The notes: generated by a model from the letters alone, not told the origin. A stretch of DNA of 64,000 bases from Providencia zhijiangensis (GCF_030315915.2 NZ_CP135990.1:2232001-2296000), one strand, 5' to 3'. Counted from the stretch's first letter, positions 20,601 to 29,063 are shown. A program made the numbers and translations.

Positions 20601-21947
20601 ATGAACCCAGATTTAAACACATTGCGCCTTGGTGGCGACCCGCGCACGCTGGCTGATTTTGCCGCGCTCAAAGAAGAATTAAATAAACGCTTTCACCCCG
20701 CCCGCCCAGATGTCGACTGGGCGCGTGCCCATGGACTTTGTTTGTCCTTATTCAACCAAAACGGTGCTGATTTACAAACTTGCGCATGGTTTACCCTGAT
20801 CCGCCAGCATCAAAATGGCATCGCGGGATTAAACGAAGGCTTATCTTTACTCCAACATTTACTAAGCCGCCACTGGCAAGGATTATGGCCACAACAGACC
20901 CATGCCCGGGTTGAGATCCTCGCAACGCTGAGCCAACAATTGATGACTGGGTTACGCGCCCATGCGCCTGTTTATGCAGACCTGCCAGCACTGTATCAAA
21001 CTGAAGCGACCCTCGGCCAAATCGGTCAGTTGCTGCAAACATTAGAGCTCAAACACCTCACTCAGCTGGAGCGACTGCAAAACTTGCTCACCACTCAAGC
21101 CAAGCAGCTCGAAAATACCGATGTTCCTGATAGTGGCTTTATTCCACCAACGCCGCTCCAATTGCCAAAAACTGCACCATCATCATTTCATGCCCGTACC
21201 GCCGCAACGCCAATTTCCATCAAGGCCAATGCCACTATCAGCGCACCGACACCGACCAAGCCTTCTTACCGCAAAGGCATTTGTGTGGGTCTGGCTTTCG
21301 GTATTGTGCTCACAGGCGCGCTGAGTGCAGGAACTTTGTATATGTTACACCCGCAAATCAATAACCACGTTTTAGCGCAAGCTCTCCCACAACTCCCTGA
21401 CTTTACGCCGAATATCGCCTCAATTCTTGAGCAACAATTACAACCTAATGCCGCTCAACCCAATAGTTTTTCTCCTGAAAAACTCAAGATAATCGATAAC
21501 TACCTCGTGGAATTAGAGTCCGTCTCCCCAATTTGGTCTCAGCAGTATGGATTAAGCATGGTGAGTTACCTCACGAAACAATACGGTGAACGTCAAGAAG
21601 TCAGCGCATTTAATGATAAATGGCAGCAAAATATGCAAATTAATGCGTTATCTAACGATAAATTACAACAATGGTCTGAAGGGATGGCCGAGTTAAATAA
21701 TCTCAGTACGCGCTTAGACAGTCTCGATGGTAAACCTCGCAGCTATATCACGGGGTCTGAATTAAAAACCATTATTTTCAATGCCCGCCAGCATTTTAAT
21801 CAAAGCGTTCCGTTAGAAGAAGAATTGCGTCGCCTTGAGCAACTTCAAACCCAAGGCTCCGTTCCTGAGTCTGAATACCAACGGATTGATAACCATTTTA
21901 AACAGCTACTGAATCGCTATGCGTTGATAAAACAAAGCGAAAAATAA
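20601..21947 (+). CDS. Membrane-anchored TssA-like protein (VasL type)
   Basis: This is the second ImpA-domain protein of the locus, 448 aa. The N-terminal ImpA domain covers about residues 10-120 (GGDPRTLADFAALKEELNKR). A Pro/Thr-rich linker leads to one TM segment near residues 225-247 (VGLAFGIVLTGALSAGTLYM). The remainder is a helical periplasmic domain as in VasL/TssA-like proteins. It lacks the VasJ domain of the TssA at 15140-16750, so the two are not duplicates. It closes the operon, and a strong terminator follows 28 bp later. Confidence 0.85.
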   Translation: MNPDLNTLRLGGDPRTLADFAALKEELNKRFHPARPDVDWARAHGLCLSLFNQNGADLQTCAWFTLIRQHQNGIAGLNEGLSLLQHLLSRHWQGLWPQQTHARVEILATLSQQLMTGLRAHAPVYADLPALYQTEATLGQIGQLLQTLELKHLTQLERLQNLLTTQAKQLENTDVPDSGFIPPTPLQLPKTAPSSFHARTAATPISIKANATISAPTPTKPSYRKGICVGLAFGIVLTGALSAGTLYMLHPQINNHVLAQALPQLPDFTPNIASILEQQLQPNAAQPNSFSPEKLKIIDNYLVELESVSPIWSQQYGLSMVSYLTKQYGERQEVSAFNDKWQQNMQINALSNDKLQQWSEGMAELNNLSTRLDSLDGKPRSYITGSELKTIIFNARQHFNQSVPLEEELRRLEQLQTQGSVPESEYQRIDNHFKQLLNRYALIKQSEK

Positions 21948-21975
21948 ACCTATTTATTCCTAAGCAATACCTGTA

Positions 21976-22006
21976 TGGAGCACCTTATTCGTGCTCCATT
22001 TTTTTT
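21976..22006 (+). terminator. Rho-independent terminator of the T6SS operon
   Basis: The 8-bp stem TGGAGCAC / GTGCTCCA with a 7-base loop is followed by eight Ts. It lies 28 bp after the last T6SS gene. Confidence 0.92.
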
Positions 22007-22060
22007 CAGTGATATACTCGTTTTAAATTAACATGATAATTATTTTTCAAGGAATACCCC

Positions 22061-22738
22061 ATGCTTCGCTGTGCTGCTCGCATCACCCACCAGCTACGTC
22101 ATGCATTTCATTCTCGACCACGCTTTTTGGTCTCGCTTATTGTTGCTTTCATCACTTTCTTCGCTTTATTTCAAACTCAAAGTCTAATTATTAACTTAAT
22201 TATCAGTTGGAACGCATTTGCGTGGTGCTATTTGCTGTTTCTGTTCCAGAGAATTATTAGCCACAATGTGAAAGACATTCGTAAGCTGACGAAAATTGAA
22301 GATGAAAGCGCGAGCATGGTAATATTTTTCTTGATGTCAGGCTGCTGCGTCAGTTTATTAGCCTTATTCTTTGCCTTGGGTGGACACAGTGATATTCCGA
22401 AAGCCGATAAAATTTACTCTTATATTTTAACTGCCTCGACATTGATATCCTCTTGGCTGCTCTTACCCACCGGCTTTACCATGCACTATGCCCATCTCTA
22501 TTACGGTAATAGTGAAAATGAAAAACCGTGGCTAATTTTCCCCGATAAAATCACCCAACCGAGCTATTCGGATTTTATGTATTTTTCATTCACCATTGCC
22601 GTCGCCTCACAAACGGCCGATGTGGAAGTTGCCTCAACCCCTATGCGACGTGCGGTATTACTCCAATCTGTTATTTCATTTGTCTTTAATATGGCAATTT
22701 TAGGGTTGTGTATTAATATTTCTGCCAGCTTCTTTTAA
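22061..22738 (+). CDS. DUF1345 family inner-membrane protein
   Basis: This 225-aa protein has about five predicted TM segments (FLVSLIVAFITFFALFQ; NLIISWNAFAWCYLLFLF; MVIFFLMSGCCVSLLALFF; YILTASTLISSWLLLPTGF; the C-terminal end). The motifs HYAHLYY and DFMYFSFTIAVASQTADV are typical of DUF1345 proteins, whose function is unknown. It stands alone between the T6SS terminator and dinI. An AAGGAA ribosome site precedes the ATG. Confidence 0.85.
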   Translation: MLRCAARITHQLRHAFHSRPRFLVSLIVAFITFFALFQTQSLIINLIISWNAFAWCYLLFLFQRIISHNVKDIRKLTKIEDESASMVIFFLMSGCCVSLLALFFALGGHSDIPKADKIYSYILTASTLISSWLLLPTGFTMHYAHLYYGNSENEKPWLIFPDKITQPSYSDFMYFSFTIAVASQTADVEVASTPMRRAVLLQSVISFVFNMAILGLCINISASFF

Positions 22739-22852
22739 AGGGTAAATACCCTTATCGGAATAATTTGCCAAAATAAAAAGAGTTAGCCTGCTATCACAAT
22801 AAAAAAATATTCAATGCGGGATATTGACAATATCCCCATATAGATCTAAAAA

Positions 22853-22872
22853 TACTGTATATTAATACAGTC
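22853..22872 (+). promoter_or_regulatory. LexA (SOS) box upstream of dinI
   Basis: TACTGTATATTAATACAGTC has the CTGT-N8-ACAG core of the LexA operator and ends 16 bp before the dinI start codon. dinI is a classic SOS gene, so gene identity and site support each other. Confidence 0.88.
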
Positions 22873-22888
22873 TTTAGTAGAGGCTATT

Positions 22889-23149
22889 ATGTTACGCATC
22901 GAAGTGTTATTTGATAAGAATTCACCACAAAAACCAAGTGGCTTGGTTTTACAAGCTTTAGAGTCTGAGATTTTACGCAAACTACAGTCACAGTACCCTG
23001 ATATGGTTACTCGAGTAGGCTTTAGCTCTCAGCAGGCGATTAATATTTCAGGAACGAAGATTGCGGATGACAAATTACGCATTGAAGAGATCTTAGAAGA
23101 AATTTGGATGGATGACGGCTGGCTACCTGAAGCAAATACCGATGACTAG
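22889..23149 (+). CDS. dinI: DNA damage-inducible protein DinI
   Basis: This 86-aa DinI-family protein binds and modulates RecA filaments during the SOS response. The N-terminal strand LRIEVLFDKNSP and the C-terminal helix DKLRIEEILEEIWMDDGWL align with E. coli DinI, which is about the same length. A LexA box overlaps the promoter region directly upstream. It is monocistronic. Confidence 0.9.
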   Translation: MLRIEVLFDKNSPQKPSGLVLQALESEILRKLQSQYPDMVTRVGFSSQQAINISGTKIADDKLRIEEILEEIWMDDGWLPEANTDD

Positions 23150-23319
23150 ATGATTAGCAGAGAAATGGAAGGGTAATATCCATCTTCCATTTCTTAATTC
23201 ATTATTCTTTGAAGTTAATCTGAATCACTTTCAATGTGTTTCTGTCTATCACTTATATGCTTCTACGTATAAAAACCGATAGCACCACAATTTACCATTC
23301 CGCCATTAACGAAAAAGTA

Positions 23320-23589
23320 TTAATAAAGTTTTTGACGAAGATACGATTTAAACTCATTCATCGGATTACGTTTCGTTTTACTCACTTCAAGTATTCGAGC
23401 CTCTACTAAGCAAGTTTTCGCATCAGTGCATCGCTGAACTTCATTTAATTTCGTCGGATTCAACGCCAATTGTGGCTTATTGAAACTCTCCCCCATAAAT
23501 AGCAAGGCAATAAAAATAATCCCGATAAATAGCAAGGCAATAAAAATAATCCCGATAAATAGAGGCACTTCAATATACGCTTGTTTCAT
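23320..23589 (-). CDS. Small membrane protein with internal tandem duplication, unknown
   Basis: This 89-aa frame has a hydrophobic N-terminus in which FIGIIFIALL occurs twice in a row, encoded by two copies of a 30-bp DNA repeat (about 23501-23560). The C-terminal part (CTDAKTCLVEARILEVSKTK) has two Cys spaced by five residues and is polar. I recognise no family, and the ribosome site is weak. The duplication may have lengthened the TM segment. It diverges from the response-regulator gene, with which it shares an upstream region holding PmrA-like boxes. Confidence 0.45.
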   Translation of the reverse strand: MKQAYIEVPLFIGIIFIALLFIGIIFIALLFMGESFNKPQLALNPTKLNEVQRCTDAKTCLVEARILEVSKTKRNPMNEFKSYLRQKLY

Positions 23590-23646
23590 GATGAATGCTC
23601 TTGTTATGGTTGTTGAGGGTATATTAGTGCTTTTGCATTTTAGTAC

Positions 23647-23685
23647 CTTAATATTTGGTTAAACCAACCTTAAGGGATGCTTAAG
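23647..23685 (+). promoter_or_regulatory. Tandem PmrA/QseB-type direct-repeat boxes
   Basis: A perfect PmrA-type box, CTTAAG-N5-CTTAAG, lies at 23669-23685. A weaker one, CTTAAT-N5-GTTAAA, lies exactly 22 bp upstream at 23647-23663, on the same helical face. They sit 66 bp before the response-regulator ATG, which suggests autoregulation. Confidence 0.7.
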
Positions 23686-23750
23686 GGGGTAAATATCCTG
23701 GTTGCTGGGTGAGCGGAGTCTGCTTATACTCCGCAACAGAGGTAATAAAT

Positions 23751-24425
23751 ATGAATATTTTATTGGTAGAAGACGATCTTCAGCTCGGCAAAGCGTTATG
23801 CCGTGGACTAGAATTAGCTGGGTTTAATCCTTGCTGGGTCAGATTATTATCGGATGCTAAGCAGCAATTACAGACACGCAATTTTGATGTCATGCTTTTA
23901 GACTTGGGATTACCTGATGGTGATGGTCAAGAGGAATTAATTTCATGGCGCCAAGCTGGAGAATCAATACCGATTATTATTCTTACCGCCCGCAATAAAA
24001 TGGATAATTTAGTGGCGAGTTTAGATTCTGGTGCCGATGATTTCTTAACAAAACCCTTTGAGATGCCAGAGTTGATTTCTCGCGTAAAGGCTATTAGCCG
24101 ACGTATGGCTGGGTTTTCATCTGAAATTTGGCAATTGGATAATCTGCAATTAAATCCATTAAACCATCAAGTCACCTTGGATGGCCAATTATTATTACTC
24201 TCCGGCAAAGAATATCTGTTGCTATACGAGTTAATTAAGAATGCCGACAATGTCGTGCGAAAAACGGATTTAGAGCAACGTTTATTTGGCTTGGATGATG
24301 TGGAAAGTAACTCCCTTGAAGTCCACATTCATAATTTACGCCGCAAAATTGGTAAAGACAGAATTATTACTATCCGTGGCATCGGTTATTTACTAAAAAA
24401 AGAAGCGCAATCTGGTGAAGATTAA
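23751..24425 (+). CDS. OmpR-family response regulator (QseB/PmrA type)
   Basis: This 224-aa response regulator has a receiver domain (acidic pocket VEDD, phosphoacceptor Asp51 in LLDLGLPDGDG, Lys in LTKPFEMPEL) and an OmpR-type winged helix (SLEVHIHNLRRKIGKDRI, then RGIGYLL). I chose the ATG at 23751, behind GAGGTAATAAAT. An upstream in-frame ATG at 23709 would add 14 atypical residues. Its stop overlaps the GTG of the kinase gene by 11 bases. QseB and PmrA are too alike to separate by eye. The kinase length favours QseC, while the PmrA-type boxes upstream fit either. Confidence 0.9.
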   Translation: MNILLVEDDLQLGKALCRGLELAGFNPCWVRLLSDAKQQLQTRNFDVMLLDLGLPDGDGQEELISWRQAGESIPIIILTARNKMDNLVASLDSGADDFLTKPFEMPELISRVKAISRRMAGFSSEIWQLDNLQLNPLNHQVTLDGQLLLLSGKEYLLLYELIKNADNVVRKTDLEQRLFGLDDVESNSLEVHIHNLRRKIGKDRIITIRGIGYLLKKEAQSGED

Positions 24426-25782
24426 ATCCTTTCTTGTCTACACATTTGGTATTCAGATTGGCGCAGTCATCTTTTTATGGCTGCTGCTAGTCGGTTGGTT
24501 ACAATTTTTTTATCTACCTGATTTGGTCGATGATGATGAATTTAACCAACAACAGCAAATTGTCACACAAGGGATTGCGCGTACATTAGGTACAGTGTCA
24601 GATACCCCAGAATATTTTGATAAGCTCGCGGTTATTCTGCAAAAAATGTATACCGATGCCATGGAAAACGGCATTGAAACTAGCTATAAACCGTATATGG
24701 TTGTGCGGGATAATCGCGGACATGTGTTATATCGCAATAGTGAAAAGATTTCGGACCCATCACTAAAATCAGTCGAGATGCTAACTGCCCAACATAAAGA
24801 TTGGCATTTTACCTCTGCATGGGATGATGACCATACCCTCGAAGTTGTGATTGCAGAATCGTATCTTGAGCGACGAAAGTTAATTGGTAATCCAGCCGAA
24901 GGCACTGCCATTCCTCTCGCCTTTATTTTGGGCATAATGTTAATCGCTATTTTGATCACCGCCTATTTTAGTATTCGCCCAATTAAACAAGTCGCTAAAA
25001 TTATTTCATCGCGTCAACCGGGAAATTTAACGCCGATTGATACCAAAGATATGTATAAAGAAACTCGCCCGATTATTTCCGCGATTAACCAATTAATGGC
25101 ACGAGTCGATGCCGCGAATTTACGCGAAAAACGTTTTATGGCAGATGCGGCTCATGAATTGCGAACTCCGATTGCAGCGGTAACAGCACAATTACATGTG
25201 TTAATGCATATCGATAATCCAAAAGAAAAAGCCGAAATTATTAATGATATGAAAGAGACATTAACGCGCGCCGCTTCTTTATCTCATCAATTAATTGATC
25301 TCGCACGTTTGGAAGCGGAAGATTTTGCCATTCGTAAAGAGAACATTGATTTACCGATGTTAATCAGTAATCTCATTTCATCGCATATTCCTTATGCTCT
25401 CAATAAACATATTGATGTGGAATTATCCAGCCCAGATTCTTTCTATATTGAAACTGATAAGCTGGCGCTGAGTAATGTGTTCACTAATTTAATCGAAAAT
25501 GCGATTAAATATTCGCCAGAAAAAGCCAAAATAAAAGTGACATTGGCAGATCTCACCCCTTTTGGAGCCACCATTACAATTCAAGATAATGGACGCGGTA
25601 TTCCAGAAGAGAGCCGGGCGCATTTATTTTCTCGCTTTTACCGTGTGCCTGGAACATTAGAAACAGGAAGCGGTTTAGGATTATCTATTGCCCATAACTT
25701 GGCATCAAAAATAGGTGCGACATTAAAAGTCACTGATGGATTAGAAAATAAAGGCATTGGATTTATTATTGATTTGCCTTGA
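24415..25782 (+). CDS. Sensor histidine kinase (QseC-like)
   Basis: This 455-aa kinase starts at a GTG that overlaps the regulator gene. TM1 spans about residues 8-32, with a periplasmic sensor of about 130 residues. TM2 spans about 165-185 and HAMP about 186-238. The phospho-His is H247 in FMADAAHELRTPIAAV. The ATPase boxes are NLIENAIKYSP, DNGRGIPEE and GSGLGLSIAHNL. The length matches QseC (about 450) better than BasS/PmrB (about 360). It should phosphorylate the regulator encoded just upstream. The signal is unknown. Confidence 0.9.
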   Translation: MKIKSFLVYTFGIQIGAVIFLWLLLVGWLQFFYLPDLVDDDEFNQQQQIVTQGIARTLGTVSDTPEYFDKLAVILQKMYTDAMENGIETSYKPYMVVRDNRGHVLYRNSEKISDPSLKSVEMLTAQHKDWHFTSAWDDDHTLEVVIAESYLERRKLIGNPAEGTAIPLAFILGIMLIAILITAYFSIRPIKQVAKIISSRQPGNLTPIDTKDMYKETRPIISAINQLMARVDAANLREKRFMADAAHELRTPIAAVTAQLHVLMHIDNPKEKAEIINDMKETLTRAASLSHQLIDLARLEAEDFAIRKENIDLPMLISNLISSHIPYALNKHIDVELSSPDSFYIETDKLALSNVFTNLIENAIKYSPEKAKIKVTLADLTPFGATITIQDNGRGIPEESRAHLFSRFYRVPGTLETGSGLGLSIAHNLASKIGATLKVTDGLENKGIGFIIDLP

Positions 25783-25907
25783 TTGAATCGGCAGTTGAGA
25801 ATAATACCATTAATTAAAATAATGTTATTCAGTTAACATCCCGAGTGCGCAATAAGCATTACAATCCCTTATTACGTTAAATTACTTAGCCATAAAAAGG
25901 GGCAATA

Positions 25908-26483
25908 ATGTCACAGGCGCTAATCATCATTGATCTTATTAACGATATTGTGGGTAAAAACGGTTTATCCAATAGCAGTTATTCCCAAGTCAATTCCCGT
26001 AATATTATTGAAAAGGCGAATCAAGCCGCTAATTACGCAAGAAGTCAGCGTATTCCTGTTATTTGGGTTAAAGTTGGCTTTAGCGATAATTATCAAGATA
26101 TCCCCGCTGGCTCTCCACTTTTTTCACAAGCTAAACAGAAAGGCGCATTAAAATTAAGCGGCTATGGCTGCCATTGGGTGGAAGATTTGGAAGTTCATAT
26201 GCAAGACAGAGTGATCATTAAGAAAGGCGTTTCTGCATTTGCAGGCAATAAACTCCACCAATGGCTCAACGATAATGATATTACTCAGCTCTATTTCGGT
26301 GGCGTCAGTTCGGTAATGGCAATCCAAAGTAGCGTGAGACAAGCCCATGATTTAGGTTATTTTTGCCATGTCCTCGAAGATGTGTGTGCCGCTGCAACCA
26401 TTGAACTACACGAACAAAGTATGCAGGCGCTGGCAGGTCTAGCCACGATTTCATCCTGCAAGACGTTTATGCAAGGCAAATAA
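25908..26483 (+). CDS. Isochorismatase-fold protein lacking the catalytic Cys
   Basis: This 191-aa protein has the isochorismatase/cysteine-hydrolase fold: Asp9 in ALIIIDLIND and Lys106 in IIKKGVSAF are in place. At the nucleophile position the family G-V-x-T-x-x-C pattern reads GVSSVMA, with Ala138 in place of Cys. E. coli YecD and the EntB isochorismatase domain also lack this Cys, so the protein may belong to the non-Cys branch. The substrate cannot be told from the sequence. It is monocistronic, 125 bp after the kinase gene. Confidence 0.8.
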   Translation: MSQALIIIDLINDIVGKNGLSNSSYSQVNSRNIIEKANQAANYARSQRIPVIWVKVGFSDNYQDIPAGSPLFSQAKQKGALKLSGYGCHWVEDLEVHMQDRVIIKKGVSAFAGNKLHQWLNDNDITQLYFGGVSSVMAIQSSVRQAHDLGYFCHVLEDVCAAATIELHEQSMQALAGLATISSCKTFMQGK

Positions 26484-26570
26484 CCGTCATGATGAGTATG
26501 TTGTAAACAATAATTTACAACTTTTAAATTAAAAATTAGTTTAATATTTAAAATATCTTTTGGTTGATTA

Positions 26571-26584
26571 TTGACTTTGATCAA
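26571..26584 (+). promoter_or_regulatory. FNR-like site upstream of a 23-codon ORF
   Basis: TTGACTTTGATCAA matches the FNR consensus TTGAT-N4-ATCAA at nine of ten positions. It lies 58 bp before the ATG of the small ORF at 26642. Confidence 0.55.
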
Positions 26585-26605
26585 TAAAAAACTAGAATGC
26601 TCCTA

Positions 26606-26621
26606 CGTGATCAAGATCACA
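26606..26621 (+). promoter_or_regulatory. CRP-like site upstream of a 23-codon ORF
   Basis: CGTGATCAAGATCACA keeps the GTGA-N6-TCAC core of the CRP operator with near-perfect symmetry. It lies 21 bp before the small ORF, so it may be a promoter-proximal repressing site or serve an upstream start. Confidence 0.6.
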
Positions 26622-26641
26622 CATTAACATTCGGAGCGAAC

Positions 26642-26713
26642 ATGAAAAGCATCAAAGAATTTTTCGTTAACCTGCAAGAAGTTGTTGAATTACTGTCCAA
26701 GCGTTTTATGTAA
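26642..26713 (+). CDS. Small protein of 23 aa, unknown
   Basis: This ATG-TAA frame of 23 codons encodes MKSIKEFFVNLQEVVELLSK plus three more residues, a likely amphipathic helix. A GGAG ribosome site is well spaced before the ATG. FNR- and CRP-like sites lie upstream and a strong intrinsic terminator follows 82 bp downstream, so the unit looks like a complete transcription unit of about 200 nt. It could equally be an sRNA with a short ORF. I recognise no family. Confidence 0.6.
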   Translation: MKSIKEFFVNLQEVVELLSKRFM

Positions 26714-26794
26714 TTTGCTTTAAACTTTAGTTAGTTAAACCATAGTCAATCAAACCTTTCATTTACCTCATTCAAGTATTTGCAAATTTTTGCT

Positions 26795-26822
26795 AACGGC
26801 CTTTTTTAAGGCCGTTTTTTTA
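26795..26822. terminator. Intrinsic terminator after the small ORF
   Basis: The 9-bp stem AACGGCCTT / AAGGCCGTT with a T4 loop is followed by T7 on the plus strand. The minus strand is also A/T rich around it, so it could serve the convergent CigR-family gene. Confidence 0.9.
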
Positions 26823-27335
26823 TTCAAATACGTTCTCAATAATTTCCGCAACTACTGCCGTTCCAATCGCCACTAAAATAAGATCTTTACCACTCATTTT
26901 CCATTCATAGCCCGCGTAAACAGGCAATTGATGAATAAACTTTGATGGCAGAACCTTTTTAGCTATCCCCGGTGGTAACGGTTTTCCTCTCCTTACTTGC
27001 TTTGCAATTCCTGGTGGTAGTCCTTTGTAGCCCGTAAGACCATACTCAATGGCTAAAGGTCGAACATTCCCAAAATTCACGCTGAAACTAATATTAGGTG
27101 AAATACGCAACGTTCCTTGAATACCTGAATTATCATCGTTCCATTGCTTCACTTTATAATGGTCATCATCTTTATTTTTATGGCCGTTGTTGCCTTTAAA
27201 TTCTTTATTATTATGTTTGTTACCGTTTCCATGCCCGTTGTTACCATTTGGGTCGGAAAACGCAAATGGTGATGTCCCCATGAATGCTAAAAGAACAATC
27301 AGTGGTAGACAGCTATTTTTCGTAGGCTTTTTCAT
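26820..27335 (-). CDS. CigR-family (anti-virulence regulator) exported protein
   Basis: This 171-aa protein has a signal peptide (about residues 1-27) and a low-complexity Asn/Gly/His/Lys segment (GNNGHGNGNKHNNKEFKGNN). A conserved C-terminal domain follows, with the duplicated GLPPGIAKQVRRGKPLPPGI motif, a QLPVYAGYEW segment and a hydrophobic end (DLILVAIGTAVVAEIIENV). That arrangement is found in the CigR family. In Salmonella, CigR is reported to restrain virulence as an MgtC inhibitor. No mgtC is present in this window. Its 3' end meets the terminator of the small-ORF unit. Confidence 0.82.
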   Translation of the reverse strand: MKKPTKNSCLPLIVLLAFMGTSPFAFSDPNGNNGHGNGNKHNNKEFKGNNGHKNKDDDHYKVKQWNDDNSGIQGTLRISPNISFSVNFGNVRPLAIEYGLTGYKGLPPGIAKQVRRGKPLPPGIAKKVLPSKFIHQLPVYAGYEWKMSGKDLILVAIGTAVVAEIIENVFE

Positions 27336-27510
27336 CAGTATTTCCTCATAAACATGATCGTTTGAGAGTATTCCTCAAAGTATAGAGCATCAATCAGAAT
27401 AACCGCCATTTTCCGTAATCTTATGTAAATATTCAGTATATTTCACAAACTTAAGTCCTATTTGCTTATACTGGGTCGTCATTTATGGATAACGCAATAA
27501 AGGAGAATTT

Positions 27511-28761
27511 ATGCAGCAGCAACTGCTCGACTGGGCTCGCCAGTTTAATCAAGACTATGCCACCCTCGCCTCTCTCTTAATGGTCCTTGGGCTGATACTG
27601 ATTGTCGCCCTGATTTTGCATCTTTTTCTACACAAAATTTTGCTTCCTACGATTGAAAAAAGAGGATTAAAAGCGGGTTCCGGTTGGCAACATCAACTCA
27701 CCCAATATAATCTGTTCAATCGAATTGCCTTTATTATTCAAGGTATTGTGGTCAACATTCAGTCCACCTTATGGCTATCTTCGGGCTCCACGACACAAAT
27801 GGTATTGAATGTCGCTTCCCAAGCATGGTGCTTGCTGTTTGGCTTGCTGGCTATTTATTCCATTTTAGATATCACACTGGGTGTATTACAGCGTGCGGCA
27901 AAAACGGCACATCTCCCGCTACGTGGAATTTTCCAAAGCATTAAGCTTATCGCCACTGTTTTAATTTCGATTATGATCATCGCGCTACTGATTGGTAAAT
28001 CTCCGTTGATTATCCTCAGTGGGTTAGGTGCGATGACCGCCGTCATGATGTTGGTGTTTAAAGATCCGATTATGGGATTAGTCGCCGGAATTCAGCTCTC
28101 TGCGAATAACATGGTCAACATTGGCGATTGGCTGGAAATGCCGAAATACGGTGCCGATGGTGCGGTGATTGATATTGGATTGACCACAGTTAAAGTTCGA
28201 AATTGGGATAATACCGTCACCACCATTCCAACTTATGCCCTGATTTCAGATTCCTTTAAAAACTGGAAAGGCATGACCGAATCAGGCGGGCGCCGTATCA
28301 AGCGCAGCCTACGCATCGATGCCAATAGTATTCATTTTTTGAAACCTGAAGAAGTTTGCAACTTTGAAAAAGCCAACTTATTAGAGCCTTACATCGAGAA
28401 AAAAATCTCTGAAATTCAGGTCTACAACTCTACGTTACCAGAAGATAAAGCGACGCCACTCAACCAGCGACGCCTCACAAATATCGGGACATTTCGCGCC
28501 TATATTGAAGCCTATCTGCGTGCTCACCCGCAGATCCATAAAAATATGACCATCATGGTTCGCCAACTGGAGTCAGACTCAAACGGTATCCCAATTGAGA
28601 TTTACGCGTTTACCAACACAACAGTATGGTTAGAGTATGAACGTATCCAATCGGATATTTTTGACCATATTTTTTCCATTCTGCCGCAGTTCAACTTATC
28701 TGTGCATCAATCACCTACCGGTAATGATGTTCGATTCTTAGGTCATTCAGCGAATAAATAA
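27511..28761 (+). CDS. ybdG: Mechanosensitive channel YbdG (MscS family)
   Basis: This 416-aa inner-membrane MscS-family channel is close to E. coli YbdG in length and sequence (MscM-type, miniconductance). About five TM segments are visible. The pore-lining helix region reads GLGAMTAVMMLVFKDPIMGL, followed by the MscS beta domain (GDWLEMPKYGADGAVIDIGL). It opens under membrane tension in mild hypo-osmotic shock. An AAGGAG ribosome site precedes the ATG. A short GC stem (28821-28838) follows the gene. Confidence 0.92.
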   Translation: MQQQLLDWARQFNQDYATLASLLMVLGLILIVALILHLFLHKILLPTIEKRGLKAGSGWQHQLTQYNLFNRIAFIIQGIVVNIQSTLWLSSGSTTQMVLNVASQAWCLLFGLLAIYSILDITLGVLQRAAKTAHLPLRGIFQSIKLIATVLISIMIIALLIGKSPLIILSGLGAMTAVMMLVFKDPIMGLVAGIQLSANNMVNIGDWLEMPKYGADGAVIDIGLTTVKVRNWDNTVTTIPTYALISDSFKNWKGMTESGGRRIKRSLRIDANSIHFLKPEEVCNFEKANLLEPYIEKKISEIQVYNSTLPEDKATPLNQRRLTNIGTFRAYIEAYLRAHPQIHKNMTIMVRQLESDSNGIPIEIYAFTNTTVWLEYERIQSDIFDHIFSILPQFNLSVHQSPTGNDVRFLGHSANK

Positions 28762-28985
28762 CTCATCATAGGTAACTTATAAATACTACTTAATGATTAG
28801 CGAACATGGCCAACCTACCTAGAGGGGGAAACCCCTCTTATACTCACAGATCACACCCCACCATTATATAATTTTCAATATAACGATTGATAATAAAAAT
28901 AGAACAAAACGGGTATCCAAGACAAAAAAACTCCTTATAAATTAAACAAATAAAAATATTTCCCTTGGTTTTATCAAAGATATTG

Positions 28986-28999
28986 TTGATGCATATCAT
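28986..28999 (+). promoter_or_regulatory. FNR-like site upstream of dmsA
   Basis: TTGATGCATATCAT matches TTGAT-N4-ATCAA at nine of ten positions, about 65 bp before dmsA. The E. coli dms operon is FNR-activated, so function and site agree. The remaining 300-bp gap between ybdG and dmsA shows nothing else I can name. Confidence 0.7.
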
Positions 29000-29063
29000 G
29001 TTAGTGAGTGGGTATTTTTTCTAACATATTGAACATACCTAATACGTTATTTACATATAGGCA

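Noticed and set aside
25800..25835. GAATAA...TTATTC inverted repeat after the kinase gene as a terminator
   Set aside because: The arms are short and AT-only with a 20-base spacer, so it cannot be told from background in AT-rich sequence.
28821..28838. AGAGGGG / CCCCTCT hairpin as a firm terminator of ybdG
   Set aside because: The stem is only 7 bp and is not followed by a T-run, so it was not listed as a feature.
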